Shown here: in pieces, positions 15,118-24,400 of the stretch
Layout of the letters: every line of letters begins with the position of its first letter
Numbering within the stretch: the first letter of the stretch is position 1
NCBI RefSeq assembly: GCF_019042735.1
Contig: NZ_JAHQCR010000036.1
Coordinates: 1 to 64,000, forward strand
Length of the DNA stretch: 64,000 nt
Source of the DNA: Evansella alkalicola
GTDB lineage: Bacteria; Bacillota; Bacilli; Bacillales; Salisediminibacteriaceae
Reading direction: 5' to 3'
The notes under the pieces: model-generated
What the model saw: only the letters and a program-made list of their open reading frames with translations
Database searches by the model: none
What the model was told of the DNA's origin: nothing
Position numbers and translations under genes: made by a program

Positions 15118-16410
15118 ATGCAAGCGCGCCACCCACAGCAACAGGAAGCACAAAACAAGAATCAATCTGCAGGAGCAGCACAAGAACAAGCCATCCAAGG
15201 CCAACCAGAACAACAGCAAACCATGTATAAAATCCTGTTTATCATTGGATTCGTGCACTTATTAAATGATTCGATCCAAGCGATCATACCAGCGATGTTC
15301 CCTATCCTTGAAAACTCTATGGGACTTACGTTTACACAGCTTGGATTCATTGCCTTTGCATTAAACCTGACTGCTTCCCTCATTCAGCCACTTGTAGGGT
15401 TATATACAGATAAAAGACCGTCACCGTATGCCTTACCGATTGGACTTTGCTTTACTTTCGTTGGTATTATCGGTCTAGCCTTCGCACCAACATTTTGGTT
15501 CGTAATGGGATCAGTTATTTTCATTGGAATCGGCTCGGCCACCTTCCATCCTGAAGGGTCACGTGTGGCGTACATGGCAGCAGGTGATCGCCGTGGTCTA
15601 GCCCAGTCCATCTATCAAGTTGGGGGAAACGGTGGCCAGGCCCTTGCACCACTAATTACGGCACTCATTCTCGTGCCATTCGGTCAGTTCGGTGCCATCT
15701 GGTTTACGATTGTTGCAGCACTTGCTATTGGATTATTATTTTATATTGCACGCTGGTACTCTCAGCAAATTAAAATCCAACAATCTATGAAAACAGCAGT
15801 AAAAAAAGCTAAGACCAATACTAAGAACGCGATACAGAATAGAAAAATAGTAAAAGGTGCCATTATCCTACTAGTTTTTATCGTCTTTGCACGTTCATGG
15901 TTTCATGCAGCCATTACAAATTTCTATGCCTTTTACATTATTGAACAATTTAATATGACGATTCCTCAAGCACAAGTTTACATCTTTATTTTTCTAGCAG
16001 CAGGAGCAGCTGGGACCTTCGCCGGAGGACCACTGTCCGATAAATTTGGCAAACGAAATATGATCATGATATCCATGCTTGGCGCCGCACCACTGGCACT
16101 CATCATGCCACACGCAGGACCAGTACTGACCTACCCACTCATGGCCGTGATTGGTTTTATCGTCTTATCGAGCTTTTCTGTGAGTGTTGTGTATGCCCAA
16201 GAGCTTGTTCCGGGAAAAATAGGTACCGTGTCTGGTCTCATTGTCGGCCTTGCATTTGGCATGGGTGCCGTGGGCTCCGTCGCCCTCGGCTCACTCATTG
16301 ACTGGATTGGCCTCACAAACACCATGTTGCTTGCCGTCTCACTCCCGTTACTTGGGGTCCTTACCATGTTCCTGCCATCAGATCAGAAGCTGCAGGAAAT
16401 GAACAATTAA
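15118..16410 (+). CDS. fsr: MFS transporter, Fsr (fosmidomycin resistance) family
   Basis: Integral membrane exporter of about 430 residues with some 12 membrane segments. The N-terminal HLLNDSIQAIIPAMFP segment, GLYTDKRP and the GSATFHPEGSR motif are characteristic of Fsr-type drug/H+ antiporters. A 30-residue Gln-rich cytoplasmic tail precedes the first segment. The ATG at 15118 is preceded by AAAAGGGGTC; in-frame codons back to 14989 lack a site and fall in the leader. The gene is followed by a DUF456 membrane protein. The substrate in this organism is not known from the sequence. Confidence 0.85.
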   Translation: MQARHPQQQEAQNKNQSAGAAQEQAIQGQPEQQQTMYKILFIIGFVHLLNDSIQAIIPAMFPILENSMGLTFTQLGFIAFALNLTASLIQPLVGLYTDKRPSPYALPIGLCFTFVGIIGLAFAPTFWFVMGSVIFIGIGSATFHPEGSRVAYMAAGDRRGLAQSIYQVGGNGGQALAPLITALILVPFGQFGAIWFTIVAALAIGLLFYIARWYSQQIKIQQSMKTAVKKAKTNTKNAIQNRKIVKGAIILLVFIVFARSWFHAAITNFYAFYIIEQFNMTIPQAQVYIFIFLAAGAAGTFAGGPLSDKFGKRNMIMISMLGAAPLALIMPHAGPVLTYPLMAVIGFIVLSSFSVSVVYAQELVPGKIGTVSGLIVGLAFGMGAVGSVALGSLIDWIGLTNTMLLAVSLPLLGVLTMFLPSDQKLQEMNN

Positions 16411-16446
16411 AAACCGAAAATGTCCTCAAGAGAAGGAGGGTTCCAT

Positions 16447-16932
16447 TTGGAAATATTACTATGGATCCTAATTAGTTTACTTTTCATTATAAGTTTTATC
16501 GGATTATTCTACCCTATCATCCCAGGTGTTTTACTCATCTGGCTTGGGGTGTTAACGTATCATTTCTTTATATCTGCTACAGGACTATCGTGGTGGTTGT
16601 GGATTTGCATCGTTTTACTAACCATTCTCATTTTTATCGCAGATATTATGGCCAACTTATTTTTCGTAAAAAAATACGGTGGATCACAGCAAGGGATGCG
16701 CGCAGCAACACTCGGTTTGATCGTAGGTTGCTTTGTTATTCCCCCATTCGGCGTTATAGTCGTTCCATTTATCTTTGTATTTGTCACTGAAATGCTTCAA
16801 CAGAAAACATCTCAAGAAGCGTTGAAAGTTTCTGTTGGAACCCTATTAGCCTTTTTAAGCGGAACTTTTGCTAAAGCCCTTATCCAATTAACCATTATCA
16901 TCGTGTTTCTAATCGACGCATTACTTTTTTAA
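16447..16932 (+). CDS. DUF456 family membrane protein
   Basis: About 161 residues, nearly all hydrophobic, with four to five membrane segments. The FYPIIPGVLLIWLGVL segment and the later GLIVGCFVIPPFGVIVVPF segment match the DUF456 pattern of small bacterial membrane proteins of unknown function. TTG start at 16447 with AAGGAGGG seven bases upstream; an ATG at 16420 has no site. It lies 36 bases after the exporter gene and is probably co-transcribed with it. Confidence 0.8.
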   Translation: MEILLWILISLLFIISFIGLFYPIIPGVLLIWLGVLTYHFFISATGLSWWLWICIVLLTILIFIADIMANLFFVKKYGGSQQGMRAATLGLIVGCFVIPPFGVIVVPFIFVFVTEMLQQKTSQEALKVSVGTLLAFLSGTFAKALIQLTIIIVFLIDALLF

Positions 16933-17002
16933 AGGCTGTATAGAATACCTCCTTCTAAATTTGGCAATGATGCTATTACTTAGCTGATAGGAAGTATGAA
17001 AA

Positions 17003-17572
17003 ATGAGTAAGAAGCTATTCGTAGCAATGGGGCTTCTCATAGCATTGAGTACAGTAGCAGTAATTGGATCAATGACATTACCAACTGCTAATGAGCCCTT
17101 ACCAGAATTAGAATCCCCTACTGAACATGAAATAGAGGAAACCGAAGCTACCGTAAAAAATGAGTACATGGAATCTAATGAGATTGTAGAAACGGAACAT
17201 ACATCATCTACATCTGCCATGACACTTGAAGATATTAAAGATAAATATGAAAATAAGTTTGAAATCTTAGAGTCTGAAGCCCTAGTTGAAGTACAGAAAC
17301 TTGTGGATATAGCCATTTCCGACATTCAAGTTTATATGGAAGATGGAAAAATGCCTTCTATTATTGAATTATATAGCACCTACTACCGTGGTGGAACAGA
17401 GCTATTAGATGAAATCGATAGTCGGTTTGAAACAAAGTACAATAACTTAACAGAGGAATTGACTGAGAATGGCTTTGATCCCAATGAAGCAGTTTTTTTT
17501 CAGGAAATTTTTAACGAAACGAAAAGAAACTATTTAGTGGAATTAGTGGATTCATTGATGGAAGAAATCTGA
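17003..17572 (+). CDS. Exported or membrane-anchored hypothetical protein
   Basis: 189 residues. An N-terminal hydrophobic segment (after MSKKLF) acts as signal peptide or anchor. It is followed by an acidic Glu/Thr-rich stretch and a helical, acidic C-terminal domain with coiled-coil character (LEDIKDKYENKFEILESEA). No recognised family. AGGAAG lies about 11 bases before the ATG. It ends at a bidirectional terminator. Confidence 0.7.
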   Translation: MSKKLFVAMGLLIALSTVAVIGSMTLPTANEPLPELESPTEHEIEETEATVKNEYMESNEIVETEHTSSTSAMTLEDIKDKYENKFEILESEALVEVQKLVDIAISDIQVYMEDGKMPSIIELYSTYYRGGTELLDEIDSRFETKYNNLTEELTENGFDPNEAVFFQEIFNETKRNYLVELVDSLMEEI

Positions 17573-17634
17573 TACTCCCAGACCTAAAGGAGTGGGGTTC
17601 TAGTTTACTGATATACTTCTCCAATGCTCTCACT

Positions 17635-17684
17635 AAAAAAGCACTCAAACCCTTAGACAATATCAAAGGTTTGAGTGTTTTTTA
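17635..17684. terminator. Bidirectional terminator
   Basis: AAAAAGCACTCAAACC and GGTTTGAGTGTTTTTT arms serve the convergent genes at 17003 and 17682. The stop of the minus-strand gene lies at its edge. Confidence 0.85.
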
Positions 17685-19703
17685 CTCATTATAAAAGCTG
17701 TACATGTTTTTTCCATCGTTCTTTACCCCATACATTGCCATGTCTGCTTTTTTAATGAGGGTTTTCTGGGTTGTCCCATCTTTAGGATATATGGCGATAC
17801 CAATACTTAAAGTCACGCCCCATTCTTGACCTTCGTAATTCCACGGTTGGTTAGCTGCTCGGTGCAATTTTTCCACAGCAATTTTTATCTGATCTCGGTC
17901 CGTTATCCCTGTTAAGATGATATTAAATTCATCCCCACCAACCCTTGCTACAGTATCCCTCTTGCTGACACTCCTTTTTAGTCGTTCAGCTAGTACTTTT
18001 AAAAAGAGGTCTCCAGCGTCATGACCAAGTTCATCATTAATCGGTTTAAAGTTATCACAGTCTACGTACATGATAGCTAATTCTTGCCCGTTTTTTAGCG
18101 CCGCCTCCATACCTTCTTTCAGTTTTTCCTTGAACAGACTACGATTTGGAAGGGTTGTTAGTGGGTCGTAAAAAGCCATTTGGTGAATTTTGAGCTCATA
18201 AGCCTTTTTTTCTGTAATTTCTTCCCCTACTAACAAGACTTTCTCCACTTTGCCGTATTCATCTTTGATGGAAATCATATCAATGTTTATCCATAGCCAC
18301 TCTCCATTAGCATGTTTGGCCCTTAGTTCGATTGATGCATGTCCATAGTTAGTCGATACTTCTTTAAGGGTGGTCTGAAACTTATTAAGGTCATTTGCAT
18401 GTATGCAAGTTCCAAGACTATGCTTCATCAAAACTTGAGTATCATATCCTAATACTTTTTTATGGGAAGGAGAAACGTATAGTACTTCACCCGTTACACT
18501 TACAAGTTGAATTAAATCCTTGGAATTCTCAGCAATAAGTCTATATCTTAATTCACTTTTTTTGAGTTCTTCCTCGATCCTTTTTCGTCCAGAAATATTT
18601 CGAATGACAGAATGGACCGCCCTTTCCCCCTTCTCCATGATTTCAATTCTCGAAACTTCCACATCTAGTTCTTTGCCATTGACCGTTTGAACTTTTTCTT
18701 CAACCAACTTTAAATGATCTTCTCCATTATACAGACGCTGTATATTTTCTCTCACTTTAGCTCTCACTCTTATTGGGTGGAAGTCATAAATGGATTTTCC
18801 TACTAACTGCTCTTTACCTGGTAACTCTAATAGGCACGCTGCCGCTTTATTTGCGTATAAAATAAAGCCATCACGATGAATGAGTGTCGCGTCAGGGGAA
18901 TAGTCAATTAGTCTTCTTAACCGTTCCTCATTTTCTTTAATTGCCCTGTTTATACTTTTTTCTCTCGTTATATCTTTAGCTATTCCAAAGATTCCTACAA
19001 CTTCCTGTTCAACCGTTATGGGAATATAAGTGATAGCCATCTCTTTTGTTTGACCATTCCCTAGTATTATTTTCGTCTCATATTCAACCGATTCACCATT
19101 TCTTGCTTTCGAAAAAAAAGTGAAAACTCGCTCCCTTTCAGCTTGTGGTATCATCGGTGTAAATGGCTTCCCTTCAAAATCGTTTAAGTTGTAACCTGTT
19201 AATTCTTCTGCCGCACGATTAGCACTTCGAAAGTTACCATTCAAATCTAAGGAAAAAACTGCTGATGGGTGATTTTCTACTAATGATTTAAACTTTTGCT
19301 CACTCTGTTGAAGTCTTTTTTCCGCTGTTTTTCTTTTCGTAATATTTCTTGTCACACCTAATATATGGGTGACTTTTTCCCCCTCCACAATTGGAGTTAA
19401 AACCGTTTCACCATAACTACCATTCATACTTGAATCAACATACATTCGAGATTCTTTTGAGAGACAAACTTCCCCATATTCCCTTTGAAGTTTCCTTACT
19501 ACACCTTCATCCATTACCTCATGTATTAATTTCCCCACCGCATCTTTAGACAAGCCTGCTACCTTCATAGCCTCATCATTAAATGCCATGTAACGAAAGT
19601 CAGCCCCCTCGTCAACCACCTCCATGACAAAGATGGCATCTTTCATATAATTTATTAATGAAATAAAGTCACCTTTATTTTCCTTCAGTAAGTTGGCTAG
19701 CAA
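17682..19703 (-). CDS. Multi-PAS diguanylate cyclase
   Basis: About 673 residues: four successive PAS domains (roughly residues 10-125, 130-250, 255-375 and 380-500), each ending in a PAC-like ITxxK motif, then a GGDEF domain. The active-site loop RVGGDEFN is intact, so it should make c-di-GMP. The residue three before the conserved Asp upstream of the loop is Ser (SKRD), so the RxxD inhibitory site is missing. No membrane segments. A TTG at 19703 is preferred because AGAGGGG precedes it by nine bases; a GTG at 19730 is in frame without a site. Confidence 0.88.
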   Translation of the reverse strand: MLANLLKENKGDFISLINYMKDAIFVMEVVDEGADFRYMAFNDEAMKVAGLSKDAVGKLIHEVMDEGVVRKLQREYGEVCLSKESRMYVDSSMNGSYGETVLTPIVEGEKVTHILGVTRNITKRKTAEKRLQQSEQKFKSLVENHPSAVFSLDLNGNFRSANRAAEELTGYNLNDFEGKPFTPMIPQAERERVFTFFSKARNGESVEYETKIILGNGQTKEMAITYIPITVEQEVVGIFGIAKDITREKSINRAIKENEERLRRLIDYSPDATLIHRDGFILYANKAAACLLELPGKEQLVGKSIYDFHPIRVRAKVRENIQRLYNGEDHLKLVEEKVQTVNGKELDVEVSRIEIMEKGERAVHSVIRNISGRKRIEEELKKSELRYRLIAENSKDLIQLVSVTGEVLYVSPSHKKVLGYDTQVLMKHSLGTCIHANDLNKFQTTLKEVSTNYGHASIELRAKHANGEWLWINIDMISIKDEYGKVEKVLLVGEEITEKKAYELKIHQMAFYDPLTTLPNRSLFKEKLKEGMEAALKNGQELAIMYVDCDNFKPINDELGHDAGDLFLKVLAERLKRSVSKRDTVARVGGDEFNIILTGITDRDQIKIAVEKLHRAANQPWNYEGQEWGVTLSIGIAIYPKDGTTQKTLIKKADMAMYGVKNDGKNMYSFYNE

Positions 19704-19793
19704 TTCCAAAAACCCCTCTTTAATCTTCACAGTCGATACGAGTTTCTATATAGTAGCTATATCTCCATTTATTGTTGCTGTTCAAGCAATAGT

Positions 19794-20840
19794 TTATTCC
19801 ATTTCTGTTTGCACGTAATGATACAAAAGCTTAGCTGTATTTTCAATAGATGAGACATGGGTTCTTTCATATGCATGGGAGGAGTCAATCCCGGGACCGA
19901 TTAAGCCATGAACAATATCACTTCCTGACCGAATGGCAGCAGATGCATCAGAACCATAGTAAGGATAGATATCCAGTTTATATTCCACATTATTTTCCAC
20001 AGCGAGTTTCACTAATTTTTTCCGAAGGCCTAAGTGGTATGGTCCACTTGCATCTTTCACACAAATGGAAACTGTATACTCATCCGTAGACTGACCATCG
20101 CCCATTGCTCCCATATCCACTGCAAGATATTCCACTGTTTCTGGGCTAATGTTCGAATTCCCACCATATCCAATCTCCTCATTGTTTGAGATAAGGAAAT
20201 GTGTAGTATAAGGCAGAGTTAATTCCTCAGTAACCACTTGCTTAATCAACTGTAGCAATATTCCCACACTCGCCTTATCATCTAAGTGCCTAGACTTAAT
20301 AAAACCATTCGGGAGGACCTGGACTCTCGGGTCAAAGGAAACAAAGTCACCCACTTCAATTCCTAAGGCGCGTACCTCTTCTGCACTATGTACTTTTTCA
20401 TCTATACGGACTTCCATATTCGCCTGATTTCGCTCCGCTTTGCCCGCCTCTTTATATACGTGAACGGAGGTTTGATGCATAAGGATCGTTCCTGTGAAAA
20501 CATCACCCGAAGCCGTTTCAATTTGACAATACTCCCCTTCAATGGCGTTATAACGAAAACCCCCAATTAAATCAAGTTTCAGTCGCCCGCTTGGCTTAAT
20601 TTCTTTCACCATCGCACCAAGGGTATCCACATGTGCTGTCATCATCCGATGCTTCGAATCATCTTTCCCTCGAATCGTTGCAATCAAACCTCCTTTTCGG
20701 TTCCGATAAGTATCTACACTCAGTTCATGTAAGAATTTCTCTACAAAGGTAATCACATCACCTGTATTTCCTGATGGACTAGGTATAGATACCAGTTCTT
20801 TAATTAAACTTACTGTTTCTTGCCCATTTGGATAACTCAT
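19794..20840 (-). CDS. M42 family metallo-aminopeptidase
   Basis: Cytoplasmic co-catalytic zinc aminopeptidase of about 348 residues (YsdC/YtoP/FrvX group). Metal and catalytic residues visible: TAHVDTLG, RHLDDKASV, NNEEIGYGG, AVDMGAMGDG and SSHAYERTH. It starts at ATG 20840, where GGAGGA lies eight bases upstream; the in-frame extension to 20906 is not supported by a site. Follows the PAS-GGDEF gene's 5' end with no shared function evident. Confidence 0.9.
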   Translation of the reverse strand: MSYPNGQETVSLIKELVSIPSPSGNTGDVITFVEKFLHELSVDTYRNRKGGLIATIRGKDDSKHRMMTAHVDTLGAMVKEIKPSGRLKLDLIGGFRYNAIEGEYCQIETASGDVFTGTILMHQTSVHVYKEAGKAERNQANMEVRIDEKVHSAEEVRALGIEVGDFVSFDPRVQVLPNGFIKSRHLDDKASVGILLQLIKQVVTEELTLPYTTHFLISNNEEIGYGGNSNISPETVEYLAVDMGAMGDGQSTDEYTVSICVKDASGPYHLGLRKKLVKLAVENNVEYKLDIYPYYGSDASAAIRSGSDIVHGLIGPGIDSSHAYERTHVSSIENTAKLLYHYVQTEME

Positions 20841-21405
20841 TAAGCACTCCTCCATTTTATTTATATTTTGGTTCTTTATATCTATTTTACTTTGCAAATA
20901 TAACATAGTATAGTGACGTCCATCCTATTCCAGAAAAACTAAGTATAATGTAGACTTCATAGCTTCACCTCACCCGAAAATAGAAAGCCTATGTTGGGAG
21001 ATTATTCTGGTTTGTATTGCAAAAAGGATAGTTACTGAAGCCTTGGAAGATCTTCTTTCCGGGTACTATCCCATACATAAATACCAATACATTTTGCACC
21101 ATTCCCTAGGATAAACACACCAAATGAACCAATAGCCCTATGTAAAAATAATTTCTCCCCTCTTCCCCACTCAAAAAACCTGCTTGTCCATCAAATTAAT
21201 CATTTTTTTCATATATCAAATGTTTACAAACAGAATGAAACACATATCGATTCAAAATGACGAGAGTCACTAGCATATCAATTACAAATTACCTAAACCT
21301 AAGAATTTCCTCGAATTTCCAACATTGTATTATCAGAAAATTTTAACTAATATACACATGAACGAATGACAGGAAGTTCCAATTAGGAAGGAGGAATCAT
21401 ACCTC
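20841..21405. other. Gene-free intergenic stretch
   Basis: About 560 bases between divergent genes (M42 peptidase leftward, protease rightward). It must hold both promoters, but I see no hexamer pair good enough to call, no repeat and no RNA motif. Confidence 0.5.
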
Positions 21406-21441
21406 ATGTTTTACTATAACACCTGTCAATCGTCTAAATGA
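21406..21441 (+). CDS. Possible 11-residue leader peptide coupled to the protease
   Basis: AAGGAGG at 21388-21394 precedes an ATG at 21406 that opens an 11-codon ORF (MFYYNTCQSSK). Its TGA stop at 21439-21441 overlaps the ATG of the protease frame (ATGA). It could couple initiation of the protease to leader translation. It could also be a chance ORF behind a genuine ribosome site. Confidence 0.35.
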   Translation: MFYYNTCQSSK

Positions 21442-24400
21442 AGGAGGGATCTACTATTTTTAAACGGAAGAATACTAAAAAACTATCCATTATTCTCGTT
21501 CTAATCCTGCTCTTCACACCGTTTACTAGTGTTGCAGCAAATAGTGCCCAACAGAACGGAAGCTCCTCGGACTTCACTACAATGCTCGACTCTAAGAAAA
21601 AGTCACCATCAGAAAAAGTCGATAGCAACGTAGCTAAAATGCTCGAAAAGGAAGAATTCGTTACTGTATTAATCGAACTGGAAGAACAGGTAGATACGAC
21701 AAAAGTTGCTGCTGAGGCAAAGCAACAACTAGGTACCCAAGCCACATCTTATAATCAAAAAATGGCTGCCCGTTATGCTGTGGTAGATTCACTACAAGAA
21801 GCTGCAGCAAACACACAAGCCCCTCTTATTTCAGCCCTTGAAAAAGCACAAGAGGCTGGAGATGTAAAATCATTTGAAAGCTTTTATATCATGAATGTCA
21901 TCTCTGTAACTGCCTCAAAAGAGGTTATTGAAAAAATCTCTTCATATCCCGAAGTAAAGCGCATAAAAGAAAACGAACAGGTAGATATAATCTTACCTGA
22001 AAAATCAGAACAACTTCCATTAGTAACAGCTGATGGCGTGGAATGGAACATCGATCGTGTCCAGGCACCAGAAGTTTGGAATGAATTTGGTGTTACTGGA
22101 GAAGGTATCGTCGTTGGTGTCATTGACACTGGTGTGGAATATACACACGAAGCACTAATGGAAAACTATCGTGGATACAATCCAAATGATCCAGATAACC
22201 CAGATTCCAATGGTAACTGGCTAGATCGCATTGGGAATAGTACGCACCCAGCCGATACACATGGACACGGAACCCATGTAGCAGGTACCGTCATGGGACA
22301 AGATTCAGCTGGATTAAACAAAGTTGGGGTTGCACCAGATGCACAGTGGATTGCAGCTAGAGTTTTCTCAGATGCAGGAGGTACACAAGCAGATTTACTA
22401 GCTGCTGGTGAATACATGATCGCACCTGATGGGGATCCAAGTTTAGCACCAGATATTGTACAAAACTCTTGGGGTGGACAACCTGGAGTGGATGATTGGT
22501 ATCGACCTATCGTTACTGCTTGGCGTGATGCTGGACAATTACCAGTTTTTTCAGCAGGTAATTCCGGTCCAGGTGCATCGACAGTAACTCCGCCAGCTAA
22601 CTATCCTGAAAGCTATGCTGTAGCTGCAACAGATAGTAATGATGGTGTAGCAAGCTTCTCTAGTAGAGGTCCTTCCCAATATGACGGAGACCAGAAGCCT
22701 AACATCTCTGCTCCTGGTGTAAACATCCGCTCATCTGTACCAGGGAATGGCTATGAAGGTGGTTGGAATGGGACATCGATGGCCTCTCCACACATAGCTG
22801 GCGTTGCTGCGATGCTCTTATCTATTGATGCATCACTATCACCTGATGAGCTCGAAGAAATAATGAACGAGACAGCCATTCCATTGACAGACAGTCAGTA
22901 TACAGATGTCCCTAACGATGGGTATGGGGTTGGTTTAGTCAACGCATATGAAGCCGTAGCAATGATCGCAGATGGAACTGGCTTTATTAGTGGACATGTT
23001 TTGACAGAAGGGTCTGATGAAGAGCCACCTGTCCTTGAGCACAGTCCAATCGACTTTACTTTCTCAGGGCTTGATGTACCTATTGAAGCTGTCATTTCAG
23101 ATAATGTAGCTGTTACTGATGCAGAAATTATTATCAGTCATGATAGCTGGGAGGACGATACTTCCATTCCAATGACTCTTACTTCAGGTGATCATCAAGT
23201 AGGAACATATCAAGGAGTTATCGCACCTGATTTAGTGCTTGAACCAGGATTTACTTATCAAATTCTTGCCCATGATTTTGGTGGAAACACAACTGCTTCT
23301 GATGAAGTTTGGGTAGATGTTGAATTTGGTATCGTACCTGATGAATACACGCAAGATTTTTCAGAATTCCCAATTGGTTGGGACATGAATGGTAGCTGGG
23401 AATGGGGCGAGCCTTCTGGCGAGAGTCCAGAACCTGTTGTTGGGGAAAAACTCATTGGGACTAACCTTTCTGGGAATTATCCTCCCAATGCAGCTGATCT
23501 TTTAGTATTACCACCATTAGATCTGCGTGATGCAGAGGAAGCTTCATTAAGAATGCACCATTGGTATGACATTGAAGCAAACTGGGATTATGGATACATT
23601 GGAATTTCTAGCGACCTTGGCGAAACTTGGGAAGTAATTGAAACCATTTCAGCAAGGGATCAAGAATGGAAAAACTTATTTATCGATTTAAACCCATATG
23701 TAGGTTCTGAGAATCCTATATTAGTAGCTTTTGAATTGACTTCAGATAGTATAATTGAATATTTAGGTTGGTATATCGATAACGTTGAGTTAGTTGGTGA
23801 AGATACGGAAGCACCTGATGCACCTACGAATTTAGAAGCAACGGCAAGCTCGACTGGTATCTCATTAAACTGGGAAGCTTCAGTTGCCCCTGATACTAAC
23901 GGGTACAATATTTATCGATCAACAACATCCGGCTCTGGATACGAATTAATTGGTGAAACTACAAATACTAGTTTTGCAGATAATACAACTGAAGCTGGAG
24001 AAGTATATTACTATGTCGTGACAGCCTTTGATTACTCTAATAATGAAAGTGAGTTTTCTAACGAGGCTTCCGCTACTCCGCCACAAGTAGAAGTTCTCTT
24101 CCATACTGATTTCAATGAAGATGACGGTGGGTTTACAACAGACGGAACTAATAATAGTTGGGAATGGGGCACACCAACTTCTGGACCAGGAGAAGCATTT
24201 ACTGGTGACAATCTTTGGGCCACCAATCTCGATGGAGATTATAACAACAATGAAGACAGCTGGATAGTGAGTCCTGAAATTGACTTAAGCCCTGAGCTAA
24301 GTACGGCTGAACTTAACTTTACGTACTGGCAAAATATCGAAAACAATTGGGATTTCGGCTATGTAGAAGTGACAACCGATGGTGGAGATACATGGGATAC

